The notes under the pieces: model-generated
Databases searched by the model: none
Seen by the model: the letters and a program-made list of their open reading frames with translations, nothing else
What the model was told of the DNA's origin: nothing
Position numbers and translations under genes: made by a program
Shown: positions 25,411 to 35,015 of the stretch, one piece after another
Layout: each line of letters begins with the position of its first letter
Position numbering within the stretch: position 1 is the stretch's first letter
From: Hirundichthys speculiger
Taxonomy: Eukaryota; Chordata; Actinopteri; Beloniformes; Exocoetidae
Assembly: GCA_018398805.1 (NCBI GenBank)
Contig: JAGFBZ010000814.1
Coordinates: 4,361,501-4,425,500 of the forward strand
Reading direction: 5' to 3'
Length of the DNA: 64,000 bases

Positions 25411-28400
25411 AGCATTTCTGGGCCTATGAATTGATATTCACTACAGAATTATTTCTGTTTTTAATGCACCTTAAGGCCTTAAGATTACAGTCATTCAGAA
25501 CTAGTCTTTGGTCTTGTCCTTTATGTTTAGACATTTCTCTTGTCTCTAAAATGTGGATTAGAAACCATAGTTGAGGAAATCTTTCTCGCTTTCTATTAAT
25601 TTTAAATATAGAAACTTTATTCTTGCTGTAAATGGTCTTTTGATAAACTAATACACCATTCTTGATCTTAAAAGTGAACAACTAAACTGAGACTAGGATG
25701 CACCTAGCTTTTAAATATATTTTCTTTCCTAACACAGGAACACATGTAACGCAGTGTTAACCTGGTGGTGCTGAAGTTAGCAACAGAGCAAATATTCACT
25801 AAATCTATGCCATGGACTGAGGTTTCATTTTAGAGAAGGCAGGTTGCATATTTACTGCATAAACCTGACACAGCTTTACATTTAAAAAATGGGAACAAAG
25901 GTATCATATGGATGTGCATTCTGCACTATTTATAATGGTTGAGATTTGAATGTTATGGAAAATATAATGTCATATCAAAAAATATATATATAAAAAATAT
26001 AAATATAATGTCATATTTTCATGGTCTCAGTCTTGCCAAATGGTGCGCTCATCGTGATGGAGGATTGAAACACAAGGTGACATCTTAAAGAAGTACATTC
26101 TCACAACAGTTTCAGTACTCAGCTGATTTTGTTTTTATCCTCCTTCACAGTCTTTGAGTGATGAGTTCCAAAAATAGCCTCAATGGGAAGAAATCAAAAC
26201 AAAGTTAATTAATTACAGTTTTTTGTAGCAAAACAAACATTTAAAGCATACACAGAGAGGATATTTATGCTTTATGAGAAAGTCCATTTTCACTCTTAAA
26301 GTTAAAATAAAGAAAATAAAGAGGAATGCATTTTCTTGCACAATGCTCACCCACTCAGCAACCCCTTCATTATCTCACTTTTCAGTTTGTTTTAGCTGCT
26401 GAATAATTTCTCCCTCTCTGCGGATCTCTCTTGCTTCTCCTTACTCCCTCAGTTTTGGAGGGATGACTGCTGCAGAGCTGACAGTAGTACTGGTCCTGCA
26501 CTGTGGGCCCGGGGTGGGAGGTAAGTGGGAGGCTTTGCTCGTCATGTCAGCCATGTTGCTGGCAGCGGGACTTGCCAACTCAACTTAGAGTTGTTCTTGA
26601 GTAGTGCAAACAACTTGGATTTTTTTTTTCTCTACAGCTAAAAAATAGACTAACTCCAAGCCCAGAATGACTGGCGTATTAATGATGCAAATGTCATAAT
26701 GTTTGGAAACTTGTGATGAGCCTTGTATAAATGACTAAATGTTTAAAATTAAGAATCAACATAAACTCCCGTGAATCTTTTCTAATTAAAAAAACTCATT
26801 ATAGTAACCAAACAGAAAAAAAAGAAAAAAAAATGTTGAACAAATAGTTTAAAAGAATTCTGTTTATTCTGGTAGCTATTTTGCATTTATCTGAAACCTC
26901 TCAGAAGACAATGCTCAGAATGTAATGTCAGCACAGCTGTATGAATCACTGGCTCTTTAGTGAAAAGCCATGCGCTCAGATCTGTAGGACTGAGCTGCGC
27001 AACAGTACACATGTTCTGAGGGAGCATAGCACACCCGGGCAGATTTAGAGACTTGTTTATTTCTTGTAAGTGTGCAAGACAGAATGTTTTCCCGCATTAA
27101 TATTCAGCATCAAGTCAAACACAACAAGGGAAATAAAAGATCTAGAGCTGGAAAGACAGAGAGTGAGAGATGGAGGTATGGAGGTGGGTCTCCTTATACT
27201 GCTGTGAGGAGGCAGATTATTTAAAGACTGATTGAGATGCCAACGTCAGACGGATTGGGAGCGTGAAGGCAATCAGTGAACAGATAAGGAGCTGTTACCT
27301 GAAGACGCAGCACTGTGCTGGCTGGTTGGGTAGTCCTCCCTGCACTGTCTGATAACAGCCCACTTTTAATGACCAGTGAAAGCTGGCAGGAGACGGACAC
27401 TAAACAGATCAACCTCTCCTCCCCTCCGGCTGCGCCTGGCTCAGCTCACTAGATATACTATGTCTCCTCCTCTCATACCATCCAACTATTTCCCTTGTAG
27501 TCTATCTTTCCATCCTTCGATTCCAACATCCACCTATTCCTCAAGCAATGCTAAAAGCGATGCAACTAACACACACACTGCAGCCAGTTGCCATAACACA
27601 CATATAATACAAGTGAATATTGATGTGCAGATATGCATATGCGGAAATAAATCATTCTTGTATTTCTCGAATGTAGTACTTTGTCTTTATACTTTTCTTC
27701 ATTTCCATCAAGAACACAAGATGCACATACTTCCACTAAAGACACACAGTAATTTACACAAAGGCACTCTCCTAAACCTATTCACTTTGAAAGTAGGCAC
27801 TTCTCTCGCTTTCTCCATCCTGGTGGATTACAATTAGCCAGGGATTCTCCTGTAGGGCATAAATGTGTTGCTTTCAGATACAGGGATCTATTTGACTCTA
27901 ATGTAATTATTGTAAGGAGGCTCCTGGTGCCCTCGTCAGCCACAGATTAAGGACGCTCTCACCCACTGCTTGCTCTCACCTTTGGTTTTCTCGGCTGAAA
28001 CCATGGTAAACAGTCTTAGTCATTTTCCACCTCTCTTTCTCCCTCTCTCTCAGCATCTATTTCCAAGCTCTCTTCCAATAACATAACCCTCCTGACACCT
28101 CTGCCTTTGTCTATTTGCTCTCAGCCTTCAGGCCAAGTAAGCTGATAGGCTGTCAGGGGTCAGCTGGCTGTGAGTGATTGGCTTAATGGGCAAGGCCAGA
28201 GCCTCTGCCCGGGAGCCAATGAGGAACAGCAGCCTGGCCTGTACCCCTTGTTGACCTCCGCTAGCCTGCAGCAACAATGACACGCCTCTGCAAACATGGC
28301 CTGGGGCAGGAGCATGGGTAGCTGCCAACAGGGATCCCCCACACACATACAGTAACATTCAAAATCACACACAGACATACACAGTACGAGATTATGCATT

Positions 28401-29032
28401 TGGCTGCCAATTGAAGATCCCTGACATCTCAGCTACCTTTCCAGTTTCCATTTCTCTGTGTCCTTATCCTTCTCTTTCTCTCATTCCCTGTGTCTTATTC
28501 ATTCCATAGCCAACTCATCATAACTCTGTCTTTGTGAAACACAGTTCAGACATCAAAGTGCCAGAAATATTAATCCGACCAAAAGTATCCAACAGCAGTG
28601 TAAGGATGAAGAACCAGGTCGAAGATAGGTGGAGGGGCGGGAAAGATGAGTGGGTAATGGCAAGCAGAAAGACATAGGGAATGAAAATAGATGGGGGGAA
28701 TTAAAGTACGACATTTTGAAGCTTGAGTGGGAAGCCCCAACACCACAATTATGGCTCACTAATCTTTAAGTACAATACAGGTCTCACACACTATGGCTTT
28801 CTGCCTTTCAATTAGCATAATCGCATAACATAATCCCATACAAATGTGATGATCACACAATTTCTGAAATCATAAACCCTTCCATCCAGACAACAAGTAG
28901 ACATAAAAAAGAAAGCAAAAGTAAATGATCGCTGATTTACTTTTCAGATATTTTACTATATATAGTTTATCTATTTAAGCAAAACAAAACAGAGAGCAAG
29001 CCAGATTTCATTGGGTGAGAAGAGCAGGTAAA
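25411..29032. other. Non-coding unique DNA with one candidate exon
   Basis: No supported gene model. A short splice-flanked block lies at 26453-26520. Two inverted/forward CCAAT boxes occur near 28175-28224 in GC-richer sequence, but no TATA box, start codon context or open frame supports a promoter there. The 27376-27837 frame (153 codons) shows no domain and uses codons randomly. Confidence 0.45.
26453..26520 (+). other. Candidate 68-nt exon
   Basis: A strong pyrimidine-rich acceptor (TCTCTTGCTTCTCCTTACTC then CCTCAG, ending at 26452) is followed 68 bases later by a consensus donor GAG|GTAAGT at 26520/26521. The block is open in two frames; one contains ATG at 26463 and reads MTAAELTVVLVLHCGPGVG, a short hydrophobic-looking start. 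No neighbouring exon was found in the window. It could be a lone non-coding or 5' exon, or a chance pairing of sites. Confidence 0.25.
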
Positions 29033-29040
29033 CCTTAGTA

Positions 29041-29207
29041 CACTTGTGTCAAACTCTAGTCCTTGAGGCCCGCTATCCAGTATGTCTTCGATATTTTTCT
29101 CTTTCAGCACACATGATTCAAATAAATGACACCAGTTTGTCATCCCGGTGTACATATCCAAGACATGCTGGACAGCAGCCTACGAAGACTGGAGTTTGAC
29201 ACCTGTG
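29041..29207. mobile_element. Complete hAT MITE, 167 bp
   Basis: Inverted termini CACTTGTGTCAAACTC and, at the right, the reverse complement of CACAGGTGTCAAACTC (18 of 21 matching over the longer terminus). It is flanked by an 8-bp target duplication, CCTTAGTA at 29033-29040 and CCTTAATA at 29208-29215 (7 of 8), as expected for hAT. No coding capacity. The sequence belongs to a very common fish family sharing the TCAAACTCCAGTC end. Confidence 0.85.
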
Positions 29208-30232
29208 CCTTAATAGGTCATCAGTGTTGGGCCACAAGCCATGGGTTACCACCGCATAGTTCCCTGAGATAAGGAACCTAAAAAAAAAAAAAAAAACTCA
29301 AAAACCCAACATGCCGGGCAAGGTTTTATTGTTTAACAACAAGGTCTGACAGTGATGTCATGCCCTCTTACTGGCTAAAGACCCCCATATCACAGCAAGG
29401 GTCCCCGGCAAAGGCAGATCGCATCACCGCAGCACAAATGCCGGCTCGCCTCCTTGTCTCTCTCTCTCTGACCTCGTCCAAAGCAAAGGTGCACCTCTGT
29501 CTGGCCTGCTCCAGCAAGGTAATTAGCTATAGGTCCTCCATTCCCTGGCAGCCCTGATCTGAAGGAGACCCCGCTGGTTGCCCAGGACAACTACATGCGT
29601 GTCTGACTGTGACGCATCTATGGAGCTTCGACATACGGAAGAAGCGACGTGAAAGAATCACCCGTGCGCCCAAGACGCGTATCCGGCATCAGACAAACCA
29701 GGAAGAAGAACAGCAACAGCTGCTGTTGCTGCATAACGCTGAATCTCTCCATTGACTGGAGAGGAAAGAAAGAGAGGACGAGAGCCGCTCCTGGATACCA
29801 CCGGAGGGTACGTTTAACCTGCCCTATCCAACCGAATATCCAACCTGGATCATCGGTTCCAGCTTCCAGGGACGTCACAATGCCATCAATCGCCTCCTGA
29901 GCGATCCACATAAGAGGCTTTTGTGTCTGGGCAGAGCTTAGTTTAGTGTTGTTTGCTAACTCCTTTTCTTGTGTGTCACATAAGTTTAGAACCGGACCAT
30001 TGGTCCCGCTGTAACTGGGAATTGCGTTCATGTGTTTTTTTTTCTTCTCATTGCGAAAAAGCATAGTTAATCTCCGTTTCCCAGTTCAAAGATCAGATCA
30101 GTTGGCTTCACATCGCTGCATCTTTGGGGAAACGACAGCTTAGCGGTTGCCGGGTGCTAGGAAATATTTTAGATTTGTTGATTTAACTCCGTCTTTTCCT
30201 GTCCTTTCTTCTACTGAAAACCTGCCGTTAGT

Positions 30233-30378
30233 CGGCGGCCACCTTGATTCCGGAGTGAGGTTACCACATGACCTCATCCGCCATCTTGAAGCCCTATCAC
30301 GTGAAGTGGTGGCCATCTTGGTCAGGAAACGTGGGTACCACGTGACCTTGCCTGCCATTTTGGAATGCCTCTCACATG
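30233..30378 (+). promoter_or_regulatory. Array of YY1-like and E-box motifs
   Basis: Four CCAYYTTG-type motifs (GGCCACCTTG about 30237-30246, CCATCTTG 30281-30288, GGCCATCTTG 30311-30320, GCCATTTTGG about 30354-30363) alternate with four CAYRTG boxes (CACATG 30265-30270, CACGTG 30298-30303, CACGTG 30339-30344, CACATG 30373-30378). CCGCCATCTTG is the known YY1 core and CACGTGA is the USF/MITF-type E-box. The regular alternation suggests a degenerate tandem unit of roughly 30-45 bp. Confidence 0.4.
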
Positions 30379-30511
30379 CTACAAAGCCTTCTTTTGTTTA
30401 CTTTATAATACTTCGTGATCAGTAAATCCCAAAACAAAAGCTTCGAATTATCTGTTTACCCTAGACGTCACAAGGACGGATTTACTGCTGTTTCATCTTT
30501 TTTTTTCATTT

Positions 30512-30525
30512 TTTATATATATATA

Positions 30526-30607
<82 letters not shown>

Positions 30608-30630
30608 TTATATATATATATATATATATT
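30512..30630. repeat. Long (TA)n microsatellite
   Basis: More than 100 bp of nearly pure TA with short T-rich breaks, followed by a T-run to about 30642. Confidence 0.95.
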
Positions 30631-30684
30631 TTTTTTTTTTTCATTTTACACCTTACTTGTCAACCAGACCTCAGCAGCCTGAAC

Positions 30685-30685
<1 letters not shown>

Positions 30686-30745
<60 letters not shown>
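30686..30745. repeat. 60-base poly-C tract
   Basis: Sixty uninterrupted C residues. Proline-rich or glycine-rich frames across it are artefacts. Such a tract can form i-motif/G-quadruplex structures and its true length is hard to sequence. Confidence 0.9.
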
Positions 30746-31345
30746 AGCCAGTAATACCACGGCTACTAATCCAAAACTAGAATCACAACAACGCGTCAGG
30801 CGAATGCAACAGAAAACAGAGCAGCCCAGACGAATATTACGTATGCACACAAGCACAATACACATGACTACACAAAAGCACCATAAAAAGTACATTAAAA
30901 CAGGAGGAAAACATTTGAAGCATTACAGAGCATTAACAAAACCCTTTAAGACAACAACCCGAAACGTCCCGCCTAGGGCTCGTCACATGTCGCTGGCCAT
31001 TATTACTATATAAATATATTTTTTTCTTTTCTTTACTTTATAATGTTCTGCGATTTTAATTAATAGATATCAGAATCTTGATCCAAGTGTTTGTTAATTT
31101 TAATACTTGTGTTAATAAATGCTGATATATTCTAATGAGAGAACTTGTTTGAGGTTATTTTACACAAGTTTGTAACATTTGTTGGTTGAAGAGGTCTGTG
31201 CTCGGACTCACACCTTCAACGGCCATTTTGAGACTCATTGTGCCATTTAGTCTTTGTTTCCTGATTATCAGGTTGTGCCCCGTTTCAATTTATTAACTTT
31301 GTTAATACATTAATTGTTATTAACAACTATCTTAAGCCTTAAGAC

Positions 31346-31766
31346 AGTTGGAAATAACCCCGTTCATAACTAAACAAGCATATATGCACAACAACAGTCC
31401 AATGACAATGCACACCCAAGTACACAGATAATCTAGACTGTCCAGCTAATTTTAAATGCATAATTGTAAACTGTGAGAGGAAACCTTCCAAAGTGAGAAC
31501 TAAGGAGAAACATCCAGTATTCAAAGGTGACATCAAAGCAGAAGTAGTGAAATTGCAGTTCATTGAATGTCCACTAGAGTCTGGTTGCAAAAGGAAGTCA
31601 GTCTCTATTGAACCCCATGTTAGAAGGTCAGCAAAATAAACATTTACAGCCTGGTACAAAACATGGTTTGGTCTAAATAGGAACATTGTAGATCCATGAC
31701 AACTGTGCAGGAGTAAGTTTTTTTTTTGCATCTTATGAGGTAAAATACCCCTGCCTTTCATCCAAA
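31346..31766. other. Non-coding, nothing recognised
   Basis: A 140-codon minus frame (31339-31761) spans it but shows no domain, no signal features and no splice context; it is treated as chance. Confidence 0.5.
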
Positions 31767-31846
31767 GGGAGCTGGGATGGGCTCCAGCAGATCCCTGTGA
31801 CCCTGTATAGGATTAAGCGGCCATAGATGATGGATAGATGGATAAG
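31767..31846 (+). mobile_element. L2/CR1-type LINE 3' tail
   Basis: GAGCTGGGATGGGCTCCAGC then CCTGTGACCCTGTATAGGAT, TAAGCGG and a GATGGATAGATGGATA end. This is the well-known 3' terminus shared by fish L2-type LINEs and the SINEs that borrow it. Only about 80 bp is present, so it is a strongly 5'-truncated copy. A SINE with the same tail is an alternative. Confidence 0.7.
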
Positions 31847-32046
31847 GTTAAATCATATAAAGTCCAAAATCCATGCATAAGGGCTGTGGCATTTTTTTTT
31901 CTTTGAGTGACAGCGGTATTACAGTTGATGTCAAAGGATTCAAAGGACTCACAAAGACTTGCAGATCAACACACAGCCAGTCACAACAGTCTGTTAGTCC
32001 AATTGACACCACACACAAGCACAACAAAATGTATTCTCTTTAGAAT

Positions 32047-32116
32047 ATCAATCAACTTTATTTGTATAGCGCATTTTAAAAACACACATAGGTAGCCAAA
32101 GTGCTGTACATTAAAA
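32047..32116. repeat. Fish dispersed-repeat fragment
   Basis: ATCAATCAACTTTATTTGTA followed by TAGCGCATTTTAAAAA and AAAGTGCTGTACATTAAAAC matches a sequence pattern scattered through teleost genomes. The parent element family is not certain. Confidence 0.45.
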
Positions 32117-32332
32117 CAGAAATGGGTTACGAGAATAAGTTAGACATAAAAACATAATATGGTTATGTTCTGTTTCTATTCACTGCTCAGAAGTCAAAAT
32201 AATGCAAACTGCTGAGTAGCTTACATGATGACTACAATGGTTAACTATTATAGCCAATAGAAGAGCCAATAGATAGCTGTCAAATGATGTCTGACTATTT
32301 GATTGGTCAGCTTTGTTGAATTTTTATAATTT

Positions 32333-32346
32333 TACCTGATGTGGTA
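32333..32346. repeat. Target-site duplication, left copy
   Basis: TACCTGATGTGGTA, repeated exactly at 33253-33266 on the other side of the Rex3-like element. Confidence 0.85.
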
Positions 32347-33252
32347 AAATTATAGAAAAAAATTAAATGTTGTGGCTTGAGAGTGGGACATTAAGGCTGC
32401 CCTTTATCACCAATTCTATTTATAACTTCTATGGGCAGACTTTAGAGGCACAGCAAAAGAGTAGAGGGGTCTGGTTTAGTGATACCAGGATCACCTCTCT
32501 GCTTTTTGCAGATGATGTGGTCCTGTTGGATTCAACAAGCTGTGACCTTCAGCACTTGCTGGAGAGGTTTGCAGCTGAGTGTAAAGCAGTGGGTATGAGA
32601 ATCAGCACCTCCAAATCTGAGACCATGGTTCTAAGTCGGAAGAGGATAGACTGCCCTCTTCGGGTTTGGGATTAGGTGCTGCCCCACCCGGAGGAGTTTA
32701 AGTGTCTTGGCGTCTTGTTCGTGAGTGACAAAAGAATGGAGCAGGAGGTCAACAGGCGGATTGGTACAGTAATGTGGACTTTGTACTGGTCTGTGGCGGT
32801 GAAGAGAGACCTGAAGCGAGGCTCTCTGTTTACTGGTCAATTTATGTTCCAGCCCTCACCTGTGGTCATGAATTGTGGATGATGACTGAAAGAATGGGTA
32901 TGTAGGGTAGTTGGACTCTCACTTAGAAATAGGGAGAGAAGGTCAGTCATCCAGGGGACTCAGAGTAGAGTCGCTCCCCCCCCCCATATCGAGAGGAGCC
33001 AGTTGAGGTGGTTTGGGCATCAGTTTAGCATGTCTCCTGAACCCCAGTGTTTCAGGCATGTCCATCTGGGTGGAGGCCCTAGGGCACACCCAGGACACAC
33101 TCTAGAGATTATATCTCATGGCTGGTTGAATGGCTGGGTGGTCCCCAGAGAGCTGGAGGAGGTGGCCTGGGGGAGGGAAGTCTGGGGCTCTTTGCTCAAG
33201 GTGCTTCCCTGTGACCTGAGCTTGGATAAGTGGAAGTTAATGAATGGATAAA
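32347..33252 (+). mobile_element. Rex3-like (RTE clade) retrotransposon, 5'-truncated
   Basis: A 906-bp copy bounded by a perfect 14-bp target-site duplication (32333-32346 and 33253-33266). It carries the 3' half of the reverse-transcriptase gene and ends in a GGATAAGTGGAAGTTAATGA plus ATGGATA tail; short GATG-type 3' ends are known for Rex3. 5' truncation is usual for target-primed reverse transcription. The intact duplication fits a single undisturbed insertion. Confidence 0.85.
32395..33251 (+). pseudogene. Rex3-like reverse transcriptase, broken
   Basis: From the 5' side: GCPLSPILFITSMGR at 32395 onward (an RT core motif), then after a frame change LLFADDVVLL with the catalytic F-A-D-D at 32505-32516, then GMRISTSKSETMVLSRK (about 32592-32642), then FKCLGVLFVSD (about 32698-32730), RVVGLSLRNR (about 32907-32936) and the C-terminal RSQLRWFGHQF segment near 33000 and ELEEVAWGREVW near 33155-33190. 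Breaks: a frameshift before the FADD block, an in-frame TAG at 32673-32675, TGA codons at about 32880-32885 and a pair of compensating frameshifts around them. The endonuclease and first RT motifs are absent. In life the enzyme copies element RNA at a nicked target; this copy cannot. Family identity rests on motif recognition. Confidence 0.8.
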
Positions 33253-33266
33253 TACCTGATGTGGTA
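33253..33266. repeat. Target-site duplication, right copy
   Basis: TACCTGATGTGGTA, identical to 32333-32346. Confidence 0.85.
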
Positions 33267-33814
33267 CAAAAAGATTCATGTCATGGATATAAAATCTAAC
33301 TATAGAGATCAAAACCAATTTCTTTACCAGATTGTAAATTTGTTTATTTTAGCTGCAAACTTGGGCATTTTAACATGGCAATCAATGGGGATTGTACTGT
33401 TTCAGAGCCAGCACCTAGTGGTCCATCAAGGAACTGCAACAAAACCTTCTTCCTGGTAAGCTTCAACCTAGAAATGATGATGCTGGAACTTGTTTACAAC
33501 AAAAAATGATCAATGTGAGATAGCTTCTCTAGTATTCTGATTCTGATTGAGTCAAATCAAACACAACAGGTAAGAAAAACATTTTACCATTTGTTTAAAA
33601 TTGGAAGCATATTTAATTTCAGACAAGAAAATAAATGCTTGTAGTATCACCACTACTATTACCATTGTGATGTATACATTCTTAAATATTCATGAATCTT
33701 TATTAAAGATTAATTTATTATTGTCATGTTCGGTTAGTCAACACAGCATTGACAAAAACAAGGACTGCTGAGTTTGGTCGAAACTCCAACAGTCCTTGTT
33801 TCAGCTATGGCAGT
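33267..33814. other. Non-coding spacer with one hairpin
   Basis: No gene. Contains the strong inverted repeat at 33756-33801, described separately, just before the L2-like LINE begins. Confidence 0.5.
33756..33801. other. 46-bp near-perfect hairpin
   Basis: AAACAAGGACTGCTGAGTTT pairs with AAACTCCAACAGTCCTTGTT across a loop of about five bases, with one mismatch and one bulge. No terminal duplications were identified. It could be a tiny palindromic element or the core of a larger lost one; the stem is shorter than a typical microRNA precursor. Confidence 0.4.
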
Positions 33815-33858
33815 ACTCATTTCAGATTTATTTTTCCATACTTGTCTTGCTAGATTTA

Positions 33859-34606
33859 GGGTGAATTCCAATTCCTTTCTTAACCCTCAATCTCAACCCT
33901 TGCCCTTAACCCTCAATCTCAATCCTCGCCCTTAACCCTCAATCTTTGGCCCTCAATCTTAACCCTCAAAAGTAAGTGTAAGAGCTATCTTGTGACTTAG
34001 AAATGGTACACCCCTCGAGTGCAGTTAAGTCTTCAGACTAAAATGTATCAGAGCCCGTGTTATCTCTGTATTCCCTGAAATGACACAGGGATAACATTGA
34101 AAAGAGCGCTGTATATTCTCCAAATAATAGCAAATAACACAATAGAGGATACATTATTCAGTCCTCCGTCGCTACACAACAAGGTATACAAGTAACATGA
34201 AGCCGGCCGGGATTGCCGGTCCGGCAGCAAACATCGTAAAGTAAAAAAATAAATGTTACACAATAACGATGTTAATCCATGAAAAAAGTCTCAAACAAAG
34301 ACAATAAGATGGTTTCGTAACATTTATATCTTTAAGAACTAGGAAGATACTTACATTTGTAGCTAGCTTTTTTTTTGCACCATCCTTTTCGAATATGTCT
34401 TGGCTAAATTACCCCGTGCCTTCTGGGTAGCCCTTACTTCCAAGGGTGGTGCCGGAGAATCTCAATTTTGAGGGCAATACTGCCCTCAAACTTGTCCCTC
34501 AATTTGACGTTCTTAGAATCGGGACAGCACTTGTACTTAGCGGGAGCGTGCATTTTTGAGATTGAGGGTTGATATTGAGGGTTAAGGGAGGAATTGGAAT
34601 TCACCC
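33859..34606. mobile_element. Harbinger-like MITE, 748 bp
   Basis: Inverted termini of about 41 bp: GGGTGAATTCCAATTCC starts the element at 33859, and its exact reverse complement ends it at 34606, with about three mismatches over the full arms. The flanks are TTA at 33856-33858 and TTA at 34607-34609, the 3-bp duplication typical of PIF/Harbinger. The left arm continues as a 26-bp tandem repeat starting TTAACCCTCAATCTCAA (units at 33880, 33906 and a diverged one at 33932). No transposase frame. It sits inside the L2-like LINE: joining the flanks restores CTAGATTTAGTGTTGCCTTC. Confidence 0.8.
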
Positions 34607-34847
34607 TTAGTGTTGCCTTCGCCACATTTGATCACAACATTCTATGACAGAGGCATGAACATATTATTGATATTGAAGAAACCACACTTTGTTTATGTTA
34701 TATTTACCTGAATCCAGTTTGTTCATGTGAACTGGGAGTCTTTCTCACACACTGGCCCTGTGGTCTCTTGTTCCACAGGGTTATGCACTTGGGCTAGGCC
34801 TTTTCACTCTATACATGCTTCCATTAGGTACTATTATTACGCAGCAT
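34607..34847 (+). pseudogene. L2-like RT gene, middle fragment
   Basis: Reads, with frame changes, as SVAFATFDHN (about 34610-34640), then SFSHTLALWSLVPQG and LFTLYMLPLGTIITQHGI up to the insertion site of the antisense LINE. The A-F-x-T-x-D-H-N and V-P-Q-G-x-x-L-G-x-x-L-F motifs are RT core blocks of this LINE group. It is decayed by stops and indels. Confidence 0.7.
34841..34847. repeat. Likely target duplication, left copy
   Basis: GCAGCAT, repeated at 37647-37653; it brackets the antisense Rex1-like LINE. Confidence 0.5.
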
Positions 34848-34916
34848 GGCATAATTCAATTCAATTAAAAAATAGTTGATTAGTCCCCAAAGGGAAATTC
34901 ATTGTTGCAGTATTTG

Positions 34917-35012
34917 TCATGTCTTAAGTATCTTCAAAAACTCAGTGTAGAAGGTAATTGCTGTGGGCAGGAAGGATCTCTCATAGTGGTCTGTGGTGAT
35001 CTGAAGAAGCCT
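34917..35012 (-). pseudogene. Rex1-like ORF2, C-terminal end
   Basis: Minus-strand reading FRLLQITTDHYERSFLPTA then ITFYTEFLKILKT and a stop. The R-S-F-x-P-x-A pattern is the conserved end of RT proteins in this LINE group. It is separated from the preceding codons by the 975-bp insert; the codons either side (FRLR and LLQI) join cleanly if the insert and one TAG are removed. Confidence 0.7.
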
Positions 35013-35015
35013 TAG

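Larger units (their letters stand above)
29220..31345. other. Probable repeat-derived CpG-containing block
   Basis: This stretch has more CpG and a different texture from its surroundings. It carries a 21-bp palindrome at 29711-29731, alternating YY1-like and E-box motifs (30233-30378), a long TA run, a 60-base poly-C and a polyadenylation-like AATAAA near 31114. The frames 29618-30064 (minus, 148 codons) and 30147-30425 have no recognisable domain. The overall look suggests a retroelement leader or a composite repeat, but I could not find paired terminal repeats or a target duplication, so the class stays open. Confidence 0.35.

Noticed and set aside
27376..27837. 153-codon + frame
   Set aside because: Unstructured serine/threonine-rich reading with no motif, splice sites or flanking exons.
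29618..30064. 148-codon minus frame in the CpG-containing block
   Set aside because: No domain or signal; low-complexity ends and overlap with palindromic repeat sequence.
30415..31013. Tyrosine/isoleucine-rich and proline-rich frames
   Set aside because: Direct translation of the TA and poly-C tracts.
33880..33968. Telomere-like TTAACCC repeats
   Set aside because: The unit is a 26-bp tandem repeat that extends the terminal arm of the Harbinger-like MITE, not (TTAGGG)n.
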